From Nereocystis luetkeana (Eukaryota > Sar > Phaeophyceae > Laminariales > Laminariaceae): a stretch of DNA of 64,000 bases. The notes under the pieces were generated by a model, which searched no databases, had not been told where the DNA came from, and was given only the letters and a program-made list of their open reading frames with translations. The translations under genes and the position numbers were made by a program. The stretch is taken from positions 13,277,260 to 13,341,259 of the forward strand of contig JARUPZ010000005.1 in the NCBI GenBank assembly GCA_031213475.1, read 5' to 3'. This document shows, in pieces, positions 35,901 to 48,080 of this stretch (positions within the stretch are counted from its first letter, which is position 1; every line of letters starts with the position of its first letter).

Positions 35901-38900
35901 TTGCCTTTGGCCCTTGCGATAATTTTACGCTACGCAGGACGAGCGTAACTTCCCCACGAAGATCAACAACGCGGTGTTCCCCGCGCTCCAGGGAGGCCCG
36001 CACGAGCACCAGATCGCCGGTGTTGCCACTCAGCTGCTCGAGAGCATGACGCCCGAGTTCAAGGACTACATCGTGCAGGCGCGTTCTTTTGTAATTCTCG
36101 ATGGTTTTATACACACCCTGTCAGATTTTACTCCCCTCAAAACCGGGACGTCGTAGTTCGCGCGATCGAAGTATCCCACGCAGCCTGCAAAGAGGAATTT
36201 CGACAAAAATTATGGATTTCAACGCTGTCGTTTTTTCGTTTTACAATATAAATACACCCTTGGACAAATACGATTTCATGTGTTGATGACAGGAGTGGGC
36301 TCCAGCCAGGCCTTGACCCGTAGCCTCGGAACCAAGCCCCTGGTCATGCCCTATAGACTCTGAACCCTAAGAATAGTGGTGTATCCAACTTGATCTGTGA
36401 GTTGCTTTGACTGTATGTAGGCTGCTCTTCATAGGTGTTACAGTGAGTTGCGGCGGTGCCAACTATCCGACTGATTGAGTTTCCTTTGTTCATGGAAGGC
36501 TTCTCTGCTACGGGATGCAAATTTCTTCCTTGAGATCACTTGCTCAGAGAGGGAGAGGGGGCTGAAAGTTGTACTGCAACTCATGATGCATCGAAACACA
36601 TCGCTATCGACGGTGCCGAAGGTCGTTGGCGTTTATTTTATCGTTAATTTCGCATGTAATATGACGCAGGATAGCGCCAGCCGACTAGTCAACTAGGGCT
36701 AGCTATTTACGGGGGACCATAGTAAATAGGACCTACGGTACACCCAAAAAACTATTTACCTATTTTTGCTAACAATATTTGGTCCTATTTACTATGGTCC
36801 CCCGTAATAGTGGACACGCTTCGCCAGCCCGCAACAAAACTAGTAGGTCGCCTGGCACAGAGCTGACGGGAATGACATTCATTTATTCTTCCTTGTCTCG
36901 TTTCGTGACTTCGTTCACCAGGCACCAGGTTATTGGTATGTATACATTCCAGTACAGACTAGGCCCTCGAACTTTCTCCTTTGTGGTTAATGTATTTTGC
37001 TCTCTGTGCTCGGCGCTGGACTCGACAGGTGAAGAAGAACGCCTCGGCATGTGCGGACCAGCTGGTGAAGAAGGGCTACACCATCTGCACCGGGGGCACC
37101 GAGAACCACCTCCTCCTCTGGTATGTCTTCATCCTTTATCTACCCTGTTGGCGTGTCGCGTTGACGGCTGCGGATAAAGAACTGATGCTTTCTTGCCCGC
37201 TGCGCGTCCGATTATGGCATGTTAACCGGCCGATCGTCATCGCAGATTTACTGATGCAGTTATGCTCATTGCACGTCCGATTATCTCGTTCTGGCCTCTC
37301 TCGGCAGCGAAAATACGTGATTAGCGAAATCCGTGGTGTGAAACATGTATGACTGGCTAGACGTTTTTCGGGGGGCTTGGTATCGGCGTGGATGGTTCGA
37401 GCGGAGTGGGAGAGTGTTCAGTGTGCACTGGTACGTAAGGGTTGGGTTCGGAGACGACGCCGAGTTCACTTCAGCTATGTACGACGCACAGCGTCGAGCC
37501 AGCGTTGGCCTGACCCCCCCCCCCCCCCCCCTCTCTCCTCATTAATCGATATCACAGCTTAGTTTTTTTTCATTTTTTCAAGTACACGTACGCTTGGAGT
37601 AATATTTGCCCCTTCGAGTGGGGACGGTTTACATGCCAGAACAGTACCGGGTGGTTTGACTTGGGGTCAAAGTGTTCATAATTGTGTTTTGGCTTCGCGA
37701 CCCCCTTGCTGCATGCGGCCGGAATGTCACACATGACTTTCGTCCGTTTTACTTTCTTTTACGGTTGATAATGTTTCATTTCAGTGATCAATTAGCGGGT
37801 TCTGTATCGGCCAAGGAGGCATGTTGTCACATTAACTCACATTACAATGCAGTCCGTGGTCGCAGGATAGGCTCCAATAACTCTGGAGTGGAAGAAATGC
37901 CTCATGTAAAACAGAGGCAAAAACAAAAAACAAGCATACGCACTCCACCACTGCGGACACCAGGGAAGCAAAAAGGAGACTATTAATAGCAGACAAAAAC
38001 CCAAGAAAGAAGATGACGCGAAGCAAAAAAACGAAACAAAACGAAAACAGAAGCAGATAGCAAAACGCAAAAAAAAGGCAAAACGGACCATACTAACATA
38101 GACACAAAGAGTACAAACGGGAATGAAAAAAAAATGAAAAAAGGGACAAAAAAGCGATAATCACGGGCGGGGGGAAAATAAAATACGAAAGGCAGGCACT
38201 GGAGCATACAGACACGCAAAGTTGCCCAGGTGGCACCATGATAGTTACTTGGGTCCCAAAGAAGGGAGTGCATCATGACGATGATGGCCCTAACCAGGCT
38301 TCAGCCTGTTGGGCAGACCGCCTCCCCCCCCTCCCCCCCCCCATTCCCCCTCGCCCCCCTTTCGCCCCCCCCCCCCCTTCCCTGCCATTCGTGACGGGTC
38401 TGTGAGGGTGGTGACTAGCTAGTGAAATACCGGATTCTTTTTTCAACGTGTTGTGCGATGTGTGTCATGCTGTACTGGTTCCTTCTTCTAATATGTGCGA
38501 TGTCGTTGTGCGGCAAGAATGTAATATGGCGTTTTTGTTTGTCCTTGACACAGGGACCTGCGCCCTCAAGCGCTGACCGGGTCCAAGATGGAGAAGCTAT
38601 GCGACAAGGTGCACATCACCCTCAACAAGAACGCCGTCCAGGTCAGCCCAAGAGCCCTTTGAAGCTGTCCGTTTGGAGTCGGTTGGCGTATCTGTGCTGC
38701 TGACCTACCCTGCTGCTGCTTGATGACGAGTTTGTGTCGTGCGCCGGCAGCTTCGAGTTGAACGCACAATGGGTCAATCCTTCCTATTACTAATAATATA
38801 CTGGATCTGTAAATATCGTCCGATTAGACACTTGGTCTTGTTCTGACTGCTGTATGAGTAGATATCCAATTAGGAGTTTAGTGTTCTTCCGACTGCTGTG

Positions 38901-40945
38901 AAAATCGTCCAATTCATAATTTTGTCTTACTCCCGACTACCGTAAAAATCGTTCAATTTGGAATTCAGCTTTAAATTCCGACTGCTGTAACAATCGTGAG
39001 GTTAGGAATCTCAGGAGAGTGTCCGTGATTAGTTAGTGCATCTATGACTTGCTTATCCAGCCCCAGTAACGCTGCGGACGGTTGTTCCAATGCCCTTTGT
39101 TTCGTCACATAGGTTGCAGTATATACGAGCATAAGAGTACTCTACAACCGTTGTAAACCACTGCGGAAGATACGACCATTATAAGGCGCGCCAGTTTTTT
39201 ACTATATATGGATGGTGCAAATACCTTACTCCGTGTTATCTCCGTCGGGTCGTTGTCCGCTAATAACAGGGGGACAGGTCGGCCATGTCCCCGGGCGGCG
39301 TCCGCATCGGGTCACCCGCCCTGACCACGCGCGGAATGAAGGAGCCGGAATTCCGCCAGATCGCTGACTTCATGGTCCGCGCGGCCGAGCTAGGCATCAG
39401 CCTTCAACAGGCGTCTGGCAAGTTGCTGAAGGACTTCGTCATTGCCATGGAGGTGAGCGTCGTCCGTTGCTCAGACTGCTTCAAAAAGGTTGTGCTCCCT
39501 TTTCTTTTTCACCATTTCAAGTATTATCCCACACCAATCCCAAGTAGGTTGGCTCCGCAGACGCGCGTGCAGGCAATTCTAAAGGGGTAGAGTATGTTAT
39601 TACAAGTGGAATGTTTGATTCTTGGTGTAGCTTGCACACCACTATTCACGCTTGTCCACAGCTGCTGGCATATATAGTCGAGTGAAATGGGAAACACCAG
39701 GTTGCATAGTGCCCCATGGAGGCCGTCCCCTCGTGTACACTGTGAACAGAAGGGTAGGCAGTCGACCTCGGGGAATGTCCCACACGCCGGACAGACAGAT
39801 AGTCTACAAATCATGTACAGATGAGTTGCATGATCTACATCTTTTGGGACAGATATATTCCGGATCTGTACCATCTACGGTTGCTGATGTTGCAGGTGAG
39901 GGTCATACAATCTACCAGGTACTGTATAAGACATACTTTTCTGGGTTGGATATGTAGTAAACGTGTTTTTCGTGGCACGTCAGAACGGCGGGTTATTATC
40001 TACTGTAGGCTATCTGCTGTAGATAGATAGATCAGATAGATCGTGATCTGTCGGACGTGCGAATTTGGTCATCAAATCCCGGTCTTATTGGCTCGTGGTG
40101 TCTTCCGCTTGCGCTTTGCCACAACATCCCCCATGCACATCTGTCTTTGTCTGTTTGTTACGGGCTGCAGGGAGGCGGTGCTTTTCGCATGCGCTGTTAG
40201 CAATGGATTTTACCTTCCCCGGGGGTGCTCGTACACTTTAAACATGACACCCCACTACGCCGTGTATCCGTTTTCAAGACCCAGACAGGACGGGGGAGGA
40301 GTGTACTCATTCAATGATCATGCACGGCCGGAGTCGTATGACCGTGGACCCTCGCATCCGTACAATGCCGGGATGGAGCACGTCTGCGGGGGGGGGGGGG
40401 GGGGCATATTCTAAGATCAAGATTGAAGAAATTTAAAGCAAAATCTCTTGACGTAAATTCGTCCAGAAATCCCACCCCACTGCTTTGTATGTCCATGTTT
40501 AAACTTGTTTTGAATTGTGGTGTCGTTTTGTCTTTCGTCGTGCGCCCCTCCCTGCCCACGGGGTGGGTGTTTTTAGTGAATATAATGTTCAGATCTGGGT
40601 GTGCAAGAGATGGGAAAACGCGTCACCGCCTTTTGCTATGTTTAGATGTTTAGTTCAGATCGCGATATCAAGAGGGACCTGCTGTTTTTTTCGCGTGTTT
40701 TTTTGTGATATTTTTCGTCTCGTCAACATTTGTTCTTTTTTTCAAATATCGTTCGTTCGTTTAGTTGTTCTGCTGTCCCATTATCCGCGTTTTAATCGTT
40801 TTCTGCGCCCTGCACAACGTTTTATTTGTGACAGGACAACGCCGACGTGAAGGCGCTGGGCGACGATGTCAAGGCCTTTGCTCGCCGGTGGCCCATGCCC
40901 GGCTTCGAGGTGTCGGAGCTCAAGTTCCTCGAGATGGACCACTAG
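29984..40945 (+). CDS. SHMT: Serine hydroxymethyltransferase, complete, 11 exons, 471 residues
   Basis: Exons: 29984-30076, 31306-31398, 32162-32301, 33836-34015, 34637-34798, 35215-35347, 35938-36078, 37029-37120, 38554-38641, 39270-39452 and 40835-40945. It is a PLP enzyme that interconverts serine plus tetrahydrofolate with glycine plus methylene-tetrahydrofolate. Diagnostic motifs are [64 protein letters not shown] (PLP-binding lysine at about 253), [22 protein letters not shown] and [13 protein letters not shown]. The length equals that of cytosolic SHMTs and the N-terminus (MSTTEVPS) shows no clear transit peptide, so a cytosolic form is likely. Intron 7 has a GC donor after the codons for DYIVQ; this choice aligns without gaps to other SHMTs, whereas the nearby GT would delete two residues. 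The introns hold MITEs and other repeats. Confidence 0.97.
32528..32591. mobile_element. TTAA-type hairpin MITE (family A), deleted remnant
   Basis: CCTTTTAGGACTGCAGTCCC at the left and CTAAAAGGG at the right remain. The centre has been replaced by a TACCAGGTACAAGGTA word. It is in SHMT intron 3. Confidence 0.6.
34442..34548. mobile_element. TA-flanked MITE (family B), copy 3, reverse orientation
   Basis: TTACGGGGGGCCACAGTTAA at the left and its complement ending CCCCCGTAA at the right, flanked by TA on both sides. The core block is inverted relative to copies 1 and 2. It is in SHMT intron 4. A TACCTGGTACCTGGTAC word starts at its right edge. Confidence 0.85.
36079..37028 (+). other. GC-AG intron of SHMT (intron 7)
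   Basis: The donor reads CAG before GCGCGT and the acceptor is [13 protein letters not shown] joined to [12 protein letters not shown] gives the same spacing as animal SHMT with no gap. The only GT option nearby (six bases upstream) would remove Val-Gln. Confidence 0.75.
36707..36808. mobile_element. TA-flanked MITE (family B), copy 4
   Basis: Ends ACGGGGGACCATAGTAAATA and its complement; core TTTTTGCTAACAATATTTGG. Both arms share the change TTAATA to AAATA or its complement, so the hairpin is preserved. It is in SHMT intron 7, the intron with the GC donor. Confidence 0.85.
37828..38262. repeat. A-rich dispersed repeat (family D), longest copy
   Basis: About 435 bp with a unique-looking head (CACATTAACTCACA, GTCCGTGGTCGCAGGA, CTCTGGAGTGGAAGAAAT), an A/G-rich middle and a tail (ACACGCAAAGTTGCC, GGTGGCACCATGATAG). 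The head and middle recur at 60724-60956 and the middle and tail at 19786-20078. It is in SHMT intron 8 and no protein frame is shared by the copies. Confidence 0.8.
38813..39020. repeat. Degenerate tandem repeat, about 60 bp unit
   Basis: About four units built on GACTGCTGT, then AAAATCGTCCAATT, then a T-rich stretch. They fill part of SHMT intron 9 and have no coding signal. Confidence 0.65.
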
Positions 40946-42017
40946 TGCAATCGAGCTACAGAGGTAGCTTGGGGTAGATGGATTCCAATATGGTGGTTTC
41001 ACCTCTCAAGTTGCACATGGCCCAATAGCTCCAGTGGTCGCGAACGTGCGACGTGAAGCAGTTCACGCCCAATATGGAGCTCTGTGGGACTTGAAAGGAC
41101 ATCTTCTCAGCTCCAACTGGACGGAAATTAGGGCGTATCGTGTTGGTGTGAAAGCCTCTACTGCGCCTACTGCTGTGTGAAGAGCCTTTGGCGGTAGTGC
41201 CCATGTTTTGTATGTGTGTTGACCAGGCATCTGCTCGGAAGCTTGTGTTGTACACGAGGTTGCATAAGCTAGCTCCACGCAGCGAGGGACGCTATGGCAC
41301 GTATATAGGACCGTCTCCCCCCCCCCCCCACACATCCTACCTTGTTGGGAGTTCCATTCCAACCCTGAGGGTTGCTTCATTTTGTAAGGGTAGGGAGATT
41401 CAGGCCATCGGTTGTCCACTCTCGAGTATGATGCCCGACCGGCCTGTATGATGGCACCAAGCGTGCATCGGGTCCTTTGTATGTGTTTGCCCCCCTCCGC
41501 CCCTTTGCCCTTGGGGCAGTGCTTGCGTGTCACGCCTGGCGTCGAGTTGACGTTACTAGTAGGTTTGGTCACGAATCGAGAGATGAGGGGTGACGTTGGG
41601 TTTGCCTTGTCAACGGTGCGGCGGCTTTGTGCTCGATGACGAGAAGACAGCAAAAGCAACGGAACTGATTTTTTTGTGGATTATTTGTCCCGAAATAAGG
41701 AGCACAGCAGCAGATGTAGCTGAAGGCGGCACGGCTACTTCACGTACGCACGTCGTTGGTCGCACCCTGAGGCAACTTACCTGGTATAATCATGCGAGAA
41801 TCTGTAGTCTTGCGCGGTACGTGCATGTGGGTGCGCAGGCGGCCGCCCTACACAGAAAACATGGAGTTCCGTGGTGAAAAAACTTCGATCGGGTGCGAAC
41901 GAGGCTTTGGGAGGACGGGCAAAAACATGGCCCGCTTCAAAACACAACGTAGGCTCTCTGTCCATTCCCCATACTTGCGCACTCCTGTCTGTATATGATG
42001 GCATTAAATGTATCACT

Positions 42018-42137
42018 ATTACGGTGGACCATACTGCTTGTAGTATTCAGGACCCCTCATGTACTTTGAAAACCTATACAAGTTTACTTCATATTTTTAC
42101 TACGCATGTTTGGTCCTGATTACTATGTTCTCCCGTA
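42018..42137. mobile_element. TA-flanked MITE (family B), copy 5, most diverged
   Basis: ATTACGGTGGACCATACT at the left, GGTCCTGATTACTATG and CCCGTAGTA at the right, and the TATTTTTACTACGCATGTTTGG core still aligns with the other copies. TA flanks are kept. Confidence 0.75.
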
Positions 42138-44097
42138 GTACTTGAAACTACAGTACAAACTACAGTAGTAGTGCCTGCTTCCTATAGTAACAACCCAACG
42201 AAGCAAGAAAATCTACACGGAAAAATATCCTGGATATCCTGTTCGCAAGGCACTGGCGTCGGGGTAGCCGTCTCGAGCGTAACCATTTTGGGCGCGAGGG
42301 GGGATTAACTCGCACTACTGTAGTATGATATACGGGTAGTCCAAGACAAAATCCTGGGCAATCCATAGCTCCCTGAGGCAATGTAAATACGAACGGCTTC
42401 GTCTGCATTTGATCCAAGGTGCAGTGTTTCTGGTCTTTACGCCAACCCTTTATTTCTACTCAACGTCAGTACGCATGGCGGTTGTCCTCTTCCTCTACAG
42501 TAATTCTTCATCCAAGAGAGGTGCCAGGTATTTAATAAAAAAACTAAAAAAGTACGTCAGCTGTGAGTTCAACCGATCGGCAGATCGATCGATACTCAAC
42601 TTTGCAAGCTGCGTGAACCGTTCGAGCGTTTTCCACTTTTTTCCTAGCGACTGTCTGCTGGCCGGTGACTCCCTTGGACCCTGGCACGGACGGAGACATG
42701 ACCAAACCGAAACCATCGCATATTAGTCCAGGTACAGGTGAAAGCAAACGAAATGCCAACGTACCGGGTACCAAAACTCAACAAGACATCCCGAACACGC
42801 GCACTAAAAAGCAAGCTAAACCTAATGGCGTTGCTGAACGTAGACCGAATGGCACAACACGTGCGCGCTAAAGAGACACTGAAAACTGTGAAGGAAAGAA
42901 GCAAGAGGGCGATCGAAATAAGAATGAAGCGGAAACAGGCCAAAGAAAGCAAAAATAATCGTGCTCGAGGCAAAGCATGATAGCACAGATTTCCGTATAT
43001 ATCTGCTGCAGTACTACAGTAGCCGAGCCGGGAACCTTGCCACACGACCTGCTATCTCCTTCCTACTATCGTCGAAAGCGGTGCCAAGTGCAAGTGCCGC
43101 TGCCGTATCCTTCACATGGGAAGAAATAAACAACACTTTTATAATTGAGGCCTCATAAGCACAGGTTTAAATATGCTATCATTGTCGTCAAACGTATCAG
43201 GCTAAAAAAACAGAAAACGATTCCAAGCATACACTGCCAACACAAACGCAGACACGCTCCAAGCCTTCAGGCTATGACCATGACACTTTTCTTTAGGAGC
43301 ATAGCTCTTAAGCCCAAACCGCGCCCACCAAGCTGCCCTCCAGCATCAACCAAACAGAAACGGCCCTTTCCATACCGTCAGAACCTCTCAAGGAGAAGCA
43401 TAACAGCAGGTCAAAACAGGGATGCTACTTACATGTATGGGATTCGCAACATTGCCCTCAGTAATCACCAGGCCCGCACACCCCAGCGATCAGAGTTTGG
43501 GACAAACGCTCGACCCTACGAAGAGTACGTAGTGAGAGGGGACTAACTTCTACGATAGTTAATTGAAATAAAATGAAAACTGGGCGTACATGTTTCCTGT
43601 CTTTACCGGGATTTTTCCAGCAGGCAGATCCTACAAACTTGAGTACGACAATATAAGTGATAAGAACGCTGAGCGCGGGCGACAAGCATGGGCATACAGT
43701 CAACATACACGGCACAGCAGGAACCCTCAACCTTTGGACGATACGATAACTAGACATGCCAATGAGTGTAATCGAACGGTCACCAAAAATAGCAGTTTCT
43801 AACATCCTACAGGCTCTAGTTCCGCTTTGCACTTCATCAAGAAGCGTTCAAACCCTTTAATCAAAACGAAACCATTTATGACGCATTATTGGGCAAAACC
43901 GTTTCCGTCACCCATGACGGTAGGAGTGCACCCACCTGCTGTAGAGTTTTCTGAGCCCCCTTGCTGCCTTAAGGTGCTCTATAGCTTGTCCAAAACCGGA
44001 TTTAATAAAACAGGAACACTTAATCCGATGGGTAATCCCACGGCCTAGCAATAGGTCCGAAACAAAAAATACATGTGAGAGCACACGATGCAATCAA

Positions 44098-44194
44098 CCC
44101 TTCTAGCACTGTTAGTATTGCAAGCCCGTTTTGGGAGAAACCACTCAAAGCATAAGTGTTTCGTCCCCAAAACGGGACTGCCGTCCTAAAAGGG
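44098..44194. mobile_element. TTAA-type hairpin MITE (family A), copy
   Basis: CCCTTCTAGCACTGTTAG at the left and GGACTGCCGTCCTAAAAGGG at the right, with TTAA intact at the right (44195-44198) and TCAA at the left. It lies about 125 bp beyond the stop codon of the J-domain gene, so it may be in its 3' UTR. A fragment of another right arm is at about 44287-44323. Confidence 0.78.
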
Positions 44195-44321
44195 TTAATA
44201 GGTACAGTAGTTCCTCAGTTGAGAAGCCCCGGCAGCCATAAACTATGTGCTACCCTATAGTAGAACGCCTCCATTCTCAAAAAAATTGTCCCCAAAACGT
44301 GGGTACAAATTGGAAAAGGGG

Positions 44322-47300
44322 TTACGATCGTCGTCGGGTCAGCAACCGGACGGTCCCGCGTGCCCCAAACCCGACTACAAACCCCGCAGCGTTTCCCAAG
44401 ACTAAACCGCCCAGTATCGCGGGCAGCGCGCTATCACCCCGACCTCCCGCACTTTTGGCTTTGAGCCAGGTACCCCCCGCCGAAACAGCGCACCCCACAC
44501 CCCACAAGGACGTGCTGCAAGCTCCCACCACCCAAAGAAGTTGGGAGATTGCGCCGCCGGTGGCAGCCATCGAGAGTGGCACAAGTCGTCCAACGGTGCC
44601 AGAGCCGATGAGGTCGCCTGGCGACGGCTCCAGAGCAGCGCCGTACCTGTCGTACCTTTGTGTAGTCGAGTAAGCGCGCAAGGGTGGTCAACACCGCACA
44701 CGAGAATATACATATGCATGCATCCAGCCACAACAGTCGCGGTTTGTGATTGCGGTTAGTAGCGAGAGGCCTTTAGGGCGGCCTTGAATCGATGGCAGGT
44801 ATTCATATGAGTGCTTCCCAAATACATGGAAAACCTTCCGTTCGGTTACACAACAATAACTCAAGTTTTCTCTGTACTTCCTACAGACAACGCCTGCTCC
44901 TGCTGCGGCACCTGCTGCTGTGGCATGGTTGACGTCTGTCGTTCAGCTCGACGCGACCTTTAAAACAGTATGAGCTTGCGATTTATGTCGTAGTGTTGTA
45001 TTCGCTCAAGACGGTAACCGTATGCACGCGTTACATAAACGATGCCAGAGAAGATAACTGCAAGCGTCGGCACCATCGATTGGCCCGGTGACCTTTCTAT
45101 TCGTCCAGCAGTTTTTACCCCCGTGACACAATCATGAACGAAGATATGGCATGGTATGGTATGGTCAGACTACTGCCATACTGCTGCCAGACAACACAGG
45201 TTCGGTACAAACCGCGTGCGTTCCCAACTACAACTGTACGTATATACCCCTCCCAGCGATATGTTTCCGGCCTGGGCGCCAACCTCCACAGACTCTACGC
45301 CAGCAGCGCGCTTCTAGGAGCGAACCTGCAGTACTCTAAGTCCCTGTTGATAGCTCGATGAATGTACGCGTATGCAGGCATGACAGATTAAGGATGGCGG
45401 ATAAAATCACGTAAACCCAAACGAAAGTGCACCACACACCACAGCGAGCTGAACTCACCTATCTCTCAGACGCGGGTCCCGCAATATGTCATGCGCCTTG
45501 GTCAGTCTTCGGAAGGCCGCGGGGTCGCCTCCCTTGTCGGGGTGCACCGTTAGAGACACCCTGCGGTACGCCCTGTCATGTCGTATTACATTATAAACGG
45601 AATTTGCAGCAGTAGCACCAGGTGTGGTACGGTATTCGAGTTAATGTCACCCTGTGGGACGGACTCCTTACCAGGTGTTATATCAGTATACTAAAGAACC
45701 AGGTGTTGTATTAACGTCAGAGATACTCTGCGGCCAGCCCCATCAAACCACACGATCTGTAGAGAACAGCACCAAGGGTGTGGCACCGCACTATAAATCA
45801 AGGCGCCGATGCAGTGCATCGTTCGTGTAAATGATGTGGACGCACGAGAATACACACGCATCATAGACAAGTCCCTGGTACAAAAAAAGTATTTACCAAG
45901 CGCTTCGCTCCATGGGCGGCCCCCGCCGCCCGCTACGCTCGCTCACAACGAAAACAACATAACGAGAAGGAGGCGGACAGAGAGGCCCATGACTTAGGTG
46001 CAATTTGACGACTTGCAAATGCGGAGAGCTCCATGCTAAAGAAAGGTGCCGTAGGCCGGCAGAGGTCGGGTAGATTTTTATTCACCGGTTCGTTTCGAGA
46101 ACACACCGAGCTTGCATACGAACACTGGACGGTATGCTGGCTCTCGCCAACTCTGTCTGATGGCTTGTGCTGTGCGCTCTGATCGGCACGTACTTGCGTT
46201 GCTGCTTCGTGCAGGTGTGCCGTGCTATGCTTGAAGTAGACCCTCGACGACAACATACTCCTACGTGAAACACACACAAGCCACACCAGAACAAACGTTG
46301 GAAGAAGGCTGTTCTTCTAACGACGCAATGGAAAAGGGGGGAAAAGGCGCGCCGGCAAGTAATTGAGGGCGTTCTTGAAGCGGGAGCTCCGGGAGGCCAA
46401 GGATTGGTCAACGGAGCCCGCTGAGAAAGGGACACTGAAATAAGAAAGTCTACGGTACAAGAAGGCTAAACCGAAGGTGAGTCTTCTACAACTGGGCCCA
46501 CATTGCGGGCGGTGTTACAGCGTGGCATAAGGTATTTTATACCAGGTACGCAAGTAACCGTGTTTCAGCAGTACCTGGTAGACTTCATAGGATGCGAGTG
46601 ACCGGAGGCCCATTTTTCGCGGCGCAAAGGTAAAGCTAGAATGACCGCGTGTGTGTTGAGTGTTCAATCGTTTAATCGAAACGAAAAGCACACCGAGGCT
46701 CCAGACCTTGACATCTACATCTCTATGTACGTCCTGGAGCTTTAGGCTCGGAACCTGATACCAGTATAAAATAGCAGTGCGACAACAGCTGCAGAGTATC
46801 CCCAGGTACCACGTGTACGCTAGGTACGACGTCTACTGTACACCTTCGGTGTATTGCTCGATCTGTCCTGCTGGAATGATTTACGCACGTACAGGAATAC
46901 GCGGTATGCCGCGAGTAGGTAACCTGGTGGGGAGGACGAGTATGTACCATGTACTACGGTACATGCAGTTGAGTGTTGAGAACCAGGTACAAGGTACTAA
47001 CCATGTACCAGGAATGTAATGTAGGTATGTGCAAGGCGGTGCCTTTTTGGGGCGAGAACAGCGCCGCAGTGCATGAGGAAGCAATATGAGACGGGATTGT
47101 AGAGACCAGGGCACAGGAGCGCACAGGAAGGTTGATCACTTCACTGGTCACGCAAGACGCAAGCCCCCAACAGCCCCGACAGGCAGAACAATGAGTGCTG
47201 TTTGCTCCGACATACACCGACTGACTGTTTGCTGCGGGATTTACCGAACTCTTCGGAAATATAAGGATCACTTTATATTAATATTGGTATTAAAACATGC

Positions 47301-47455
47301 CTTATATTTACGGATAATGATATCTGCGAACCCACGCCCCACGCCATACCTCGTGTATGTTGTTGTTGAGCTCACTTGGAAATCTCCTCGGTAGTGGCGG
47401 TGCACCTGATCCCCAGAATGCTGTAGTACGTCTCGAACTTATCGCCCTTGGACAT
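44322..47455 (-). CDS. J-domain (DnaJ/Hsp40) protein with hydrophobic glycine-rich tail, complete, 3 exons
   Basis: Minus-strand exons 47455-47376, 45572-45459 and 44655-44322 join in phase (175 residues, TAA). Residues 9-70 form a J domain: TYYSILGIRCTATTEEISKA, then YRRVSLTVHPDKGGDPAAF with the Hsp70-stimulating HPD at 37-39, then AHDILRDPRLRDRYDRYG. There is no G/F region or zinc domain, so this is a class C J protein. The tail has two hydrophobic Gly/Ala-rich stretches (about 98-127 and 141-163) separated by a short charged loop. They could be membrane segments, or the tail could be a compact helical hairpin with GxxxG-type packing. A membrane co-chaperone is my inference. Intron 1 is 1.8 kb. 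The start is the only ATG preceding the J domain in frame and lies 625 bp from the kinesin start. Confidence 0.9.
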
Positions 47456-48080
47456 CGCTGAGCTATAAAAAGAACGGTGCCGAGTTCCTTGTGCGTCTCA
47501 ACAAGTGCAGCTGCTGTACCACTCTGTACACAAGAAGTATCCGGCCTATAATTTCGTACGCAAGGAGTTCCATCGGAGATCGTAGGCTGCAGCAAGTCGG
47601 GGTTACTAAAACTGGAAATACCGTTACGTTTTTTTACGTTCATGACTCATGATGACGAACATGACCATGCCCCGGCTCTCCTCGTTCAAACTCAACACCA
47701 TGAGAACATGCTACGCGTGCCAAAACCAAGTGGAACCTGTATGAACCCCCGAGGCACTTGCTTCGGAGAGAGCTGGAATCACATCGCTTTCGGGGCATCC
47801 GGTTTCTTGCTCTGCGTTGCATTGTTCCACCTAAACTCGCCGAATACATCGGCGCATACATCGACAACATACATCGACACAAACATCGGCTGTCGCCGCT
47901 GAAAGAGGAACTGCAGACTTCAGAACTTAGGCTGATACCGACCGCAACAGAGTGGACAAGAAGGAGCGAGAAGAAGGGGCACCGCGCCGGCAGGAGCACT
48001 GCGTGGTCCTGCTGTGGAAGGGACACCACACCGGCAGGGGCACTGCGTGGTCCTGCAGTCGATTCCCTTGAGCTCCAGCG
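47456..48080. promoter_or_regulatory. Shared 5' region of the divergent J-domain and kinesin genes
   Basis: 625 bp between two start codons on opposite strands. Directly before the kinesin start (47983-48058) a unit of about 45 bp containing CCGGCAGG(A/G)GCACTGCGTGG and TCCTGC is repeated almost twice. Open frames on the plus strand here have no recognisable motif. Confidence 0.55.

Larger units (their letters stand above)
40946..44321. other. Convergent spacer between SHMT and the J-domain gene
   Basis: Holds the SHMT 3' UTR at its left end, one family B MITE (42018-42137) and one family A MITE (44098-44194). Frames at 41063-41659 (-) and 43145-43546 (+) are open but show no family motif and no exon chain, so I leave them uncalled. 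Confidence 0.5.

Noticed and set aside
41063-41659. 199-codon minus-strand open frame as a gene
   Set aside because: Lies in the probable SHMT 3' UTR and spacer, with no family motif.
43145-43546. 134-codon plus-strand open frame as a gene
   Set aside because: Basic low-complexity frame with no motif and no splice-phase link to neighbours.
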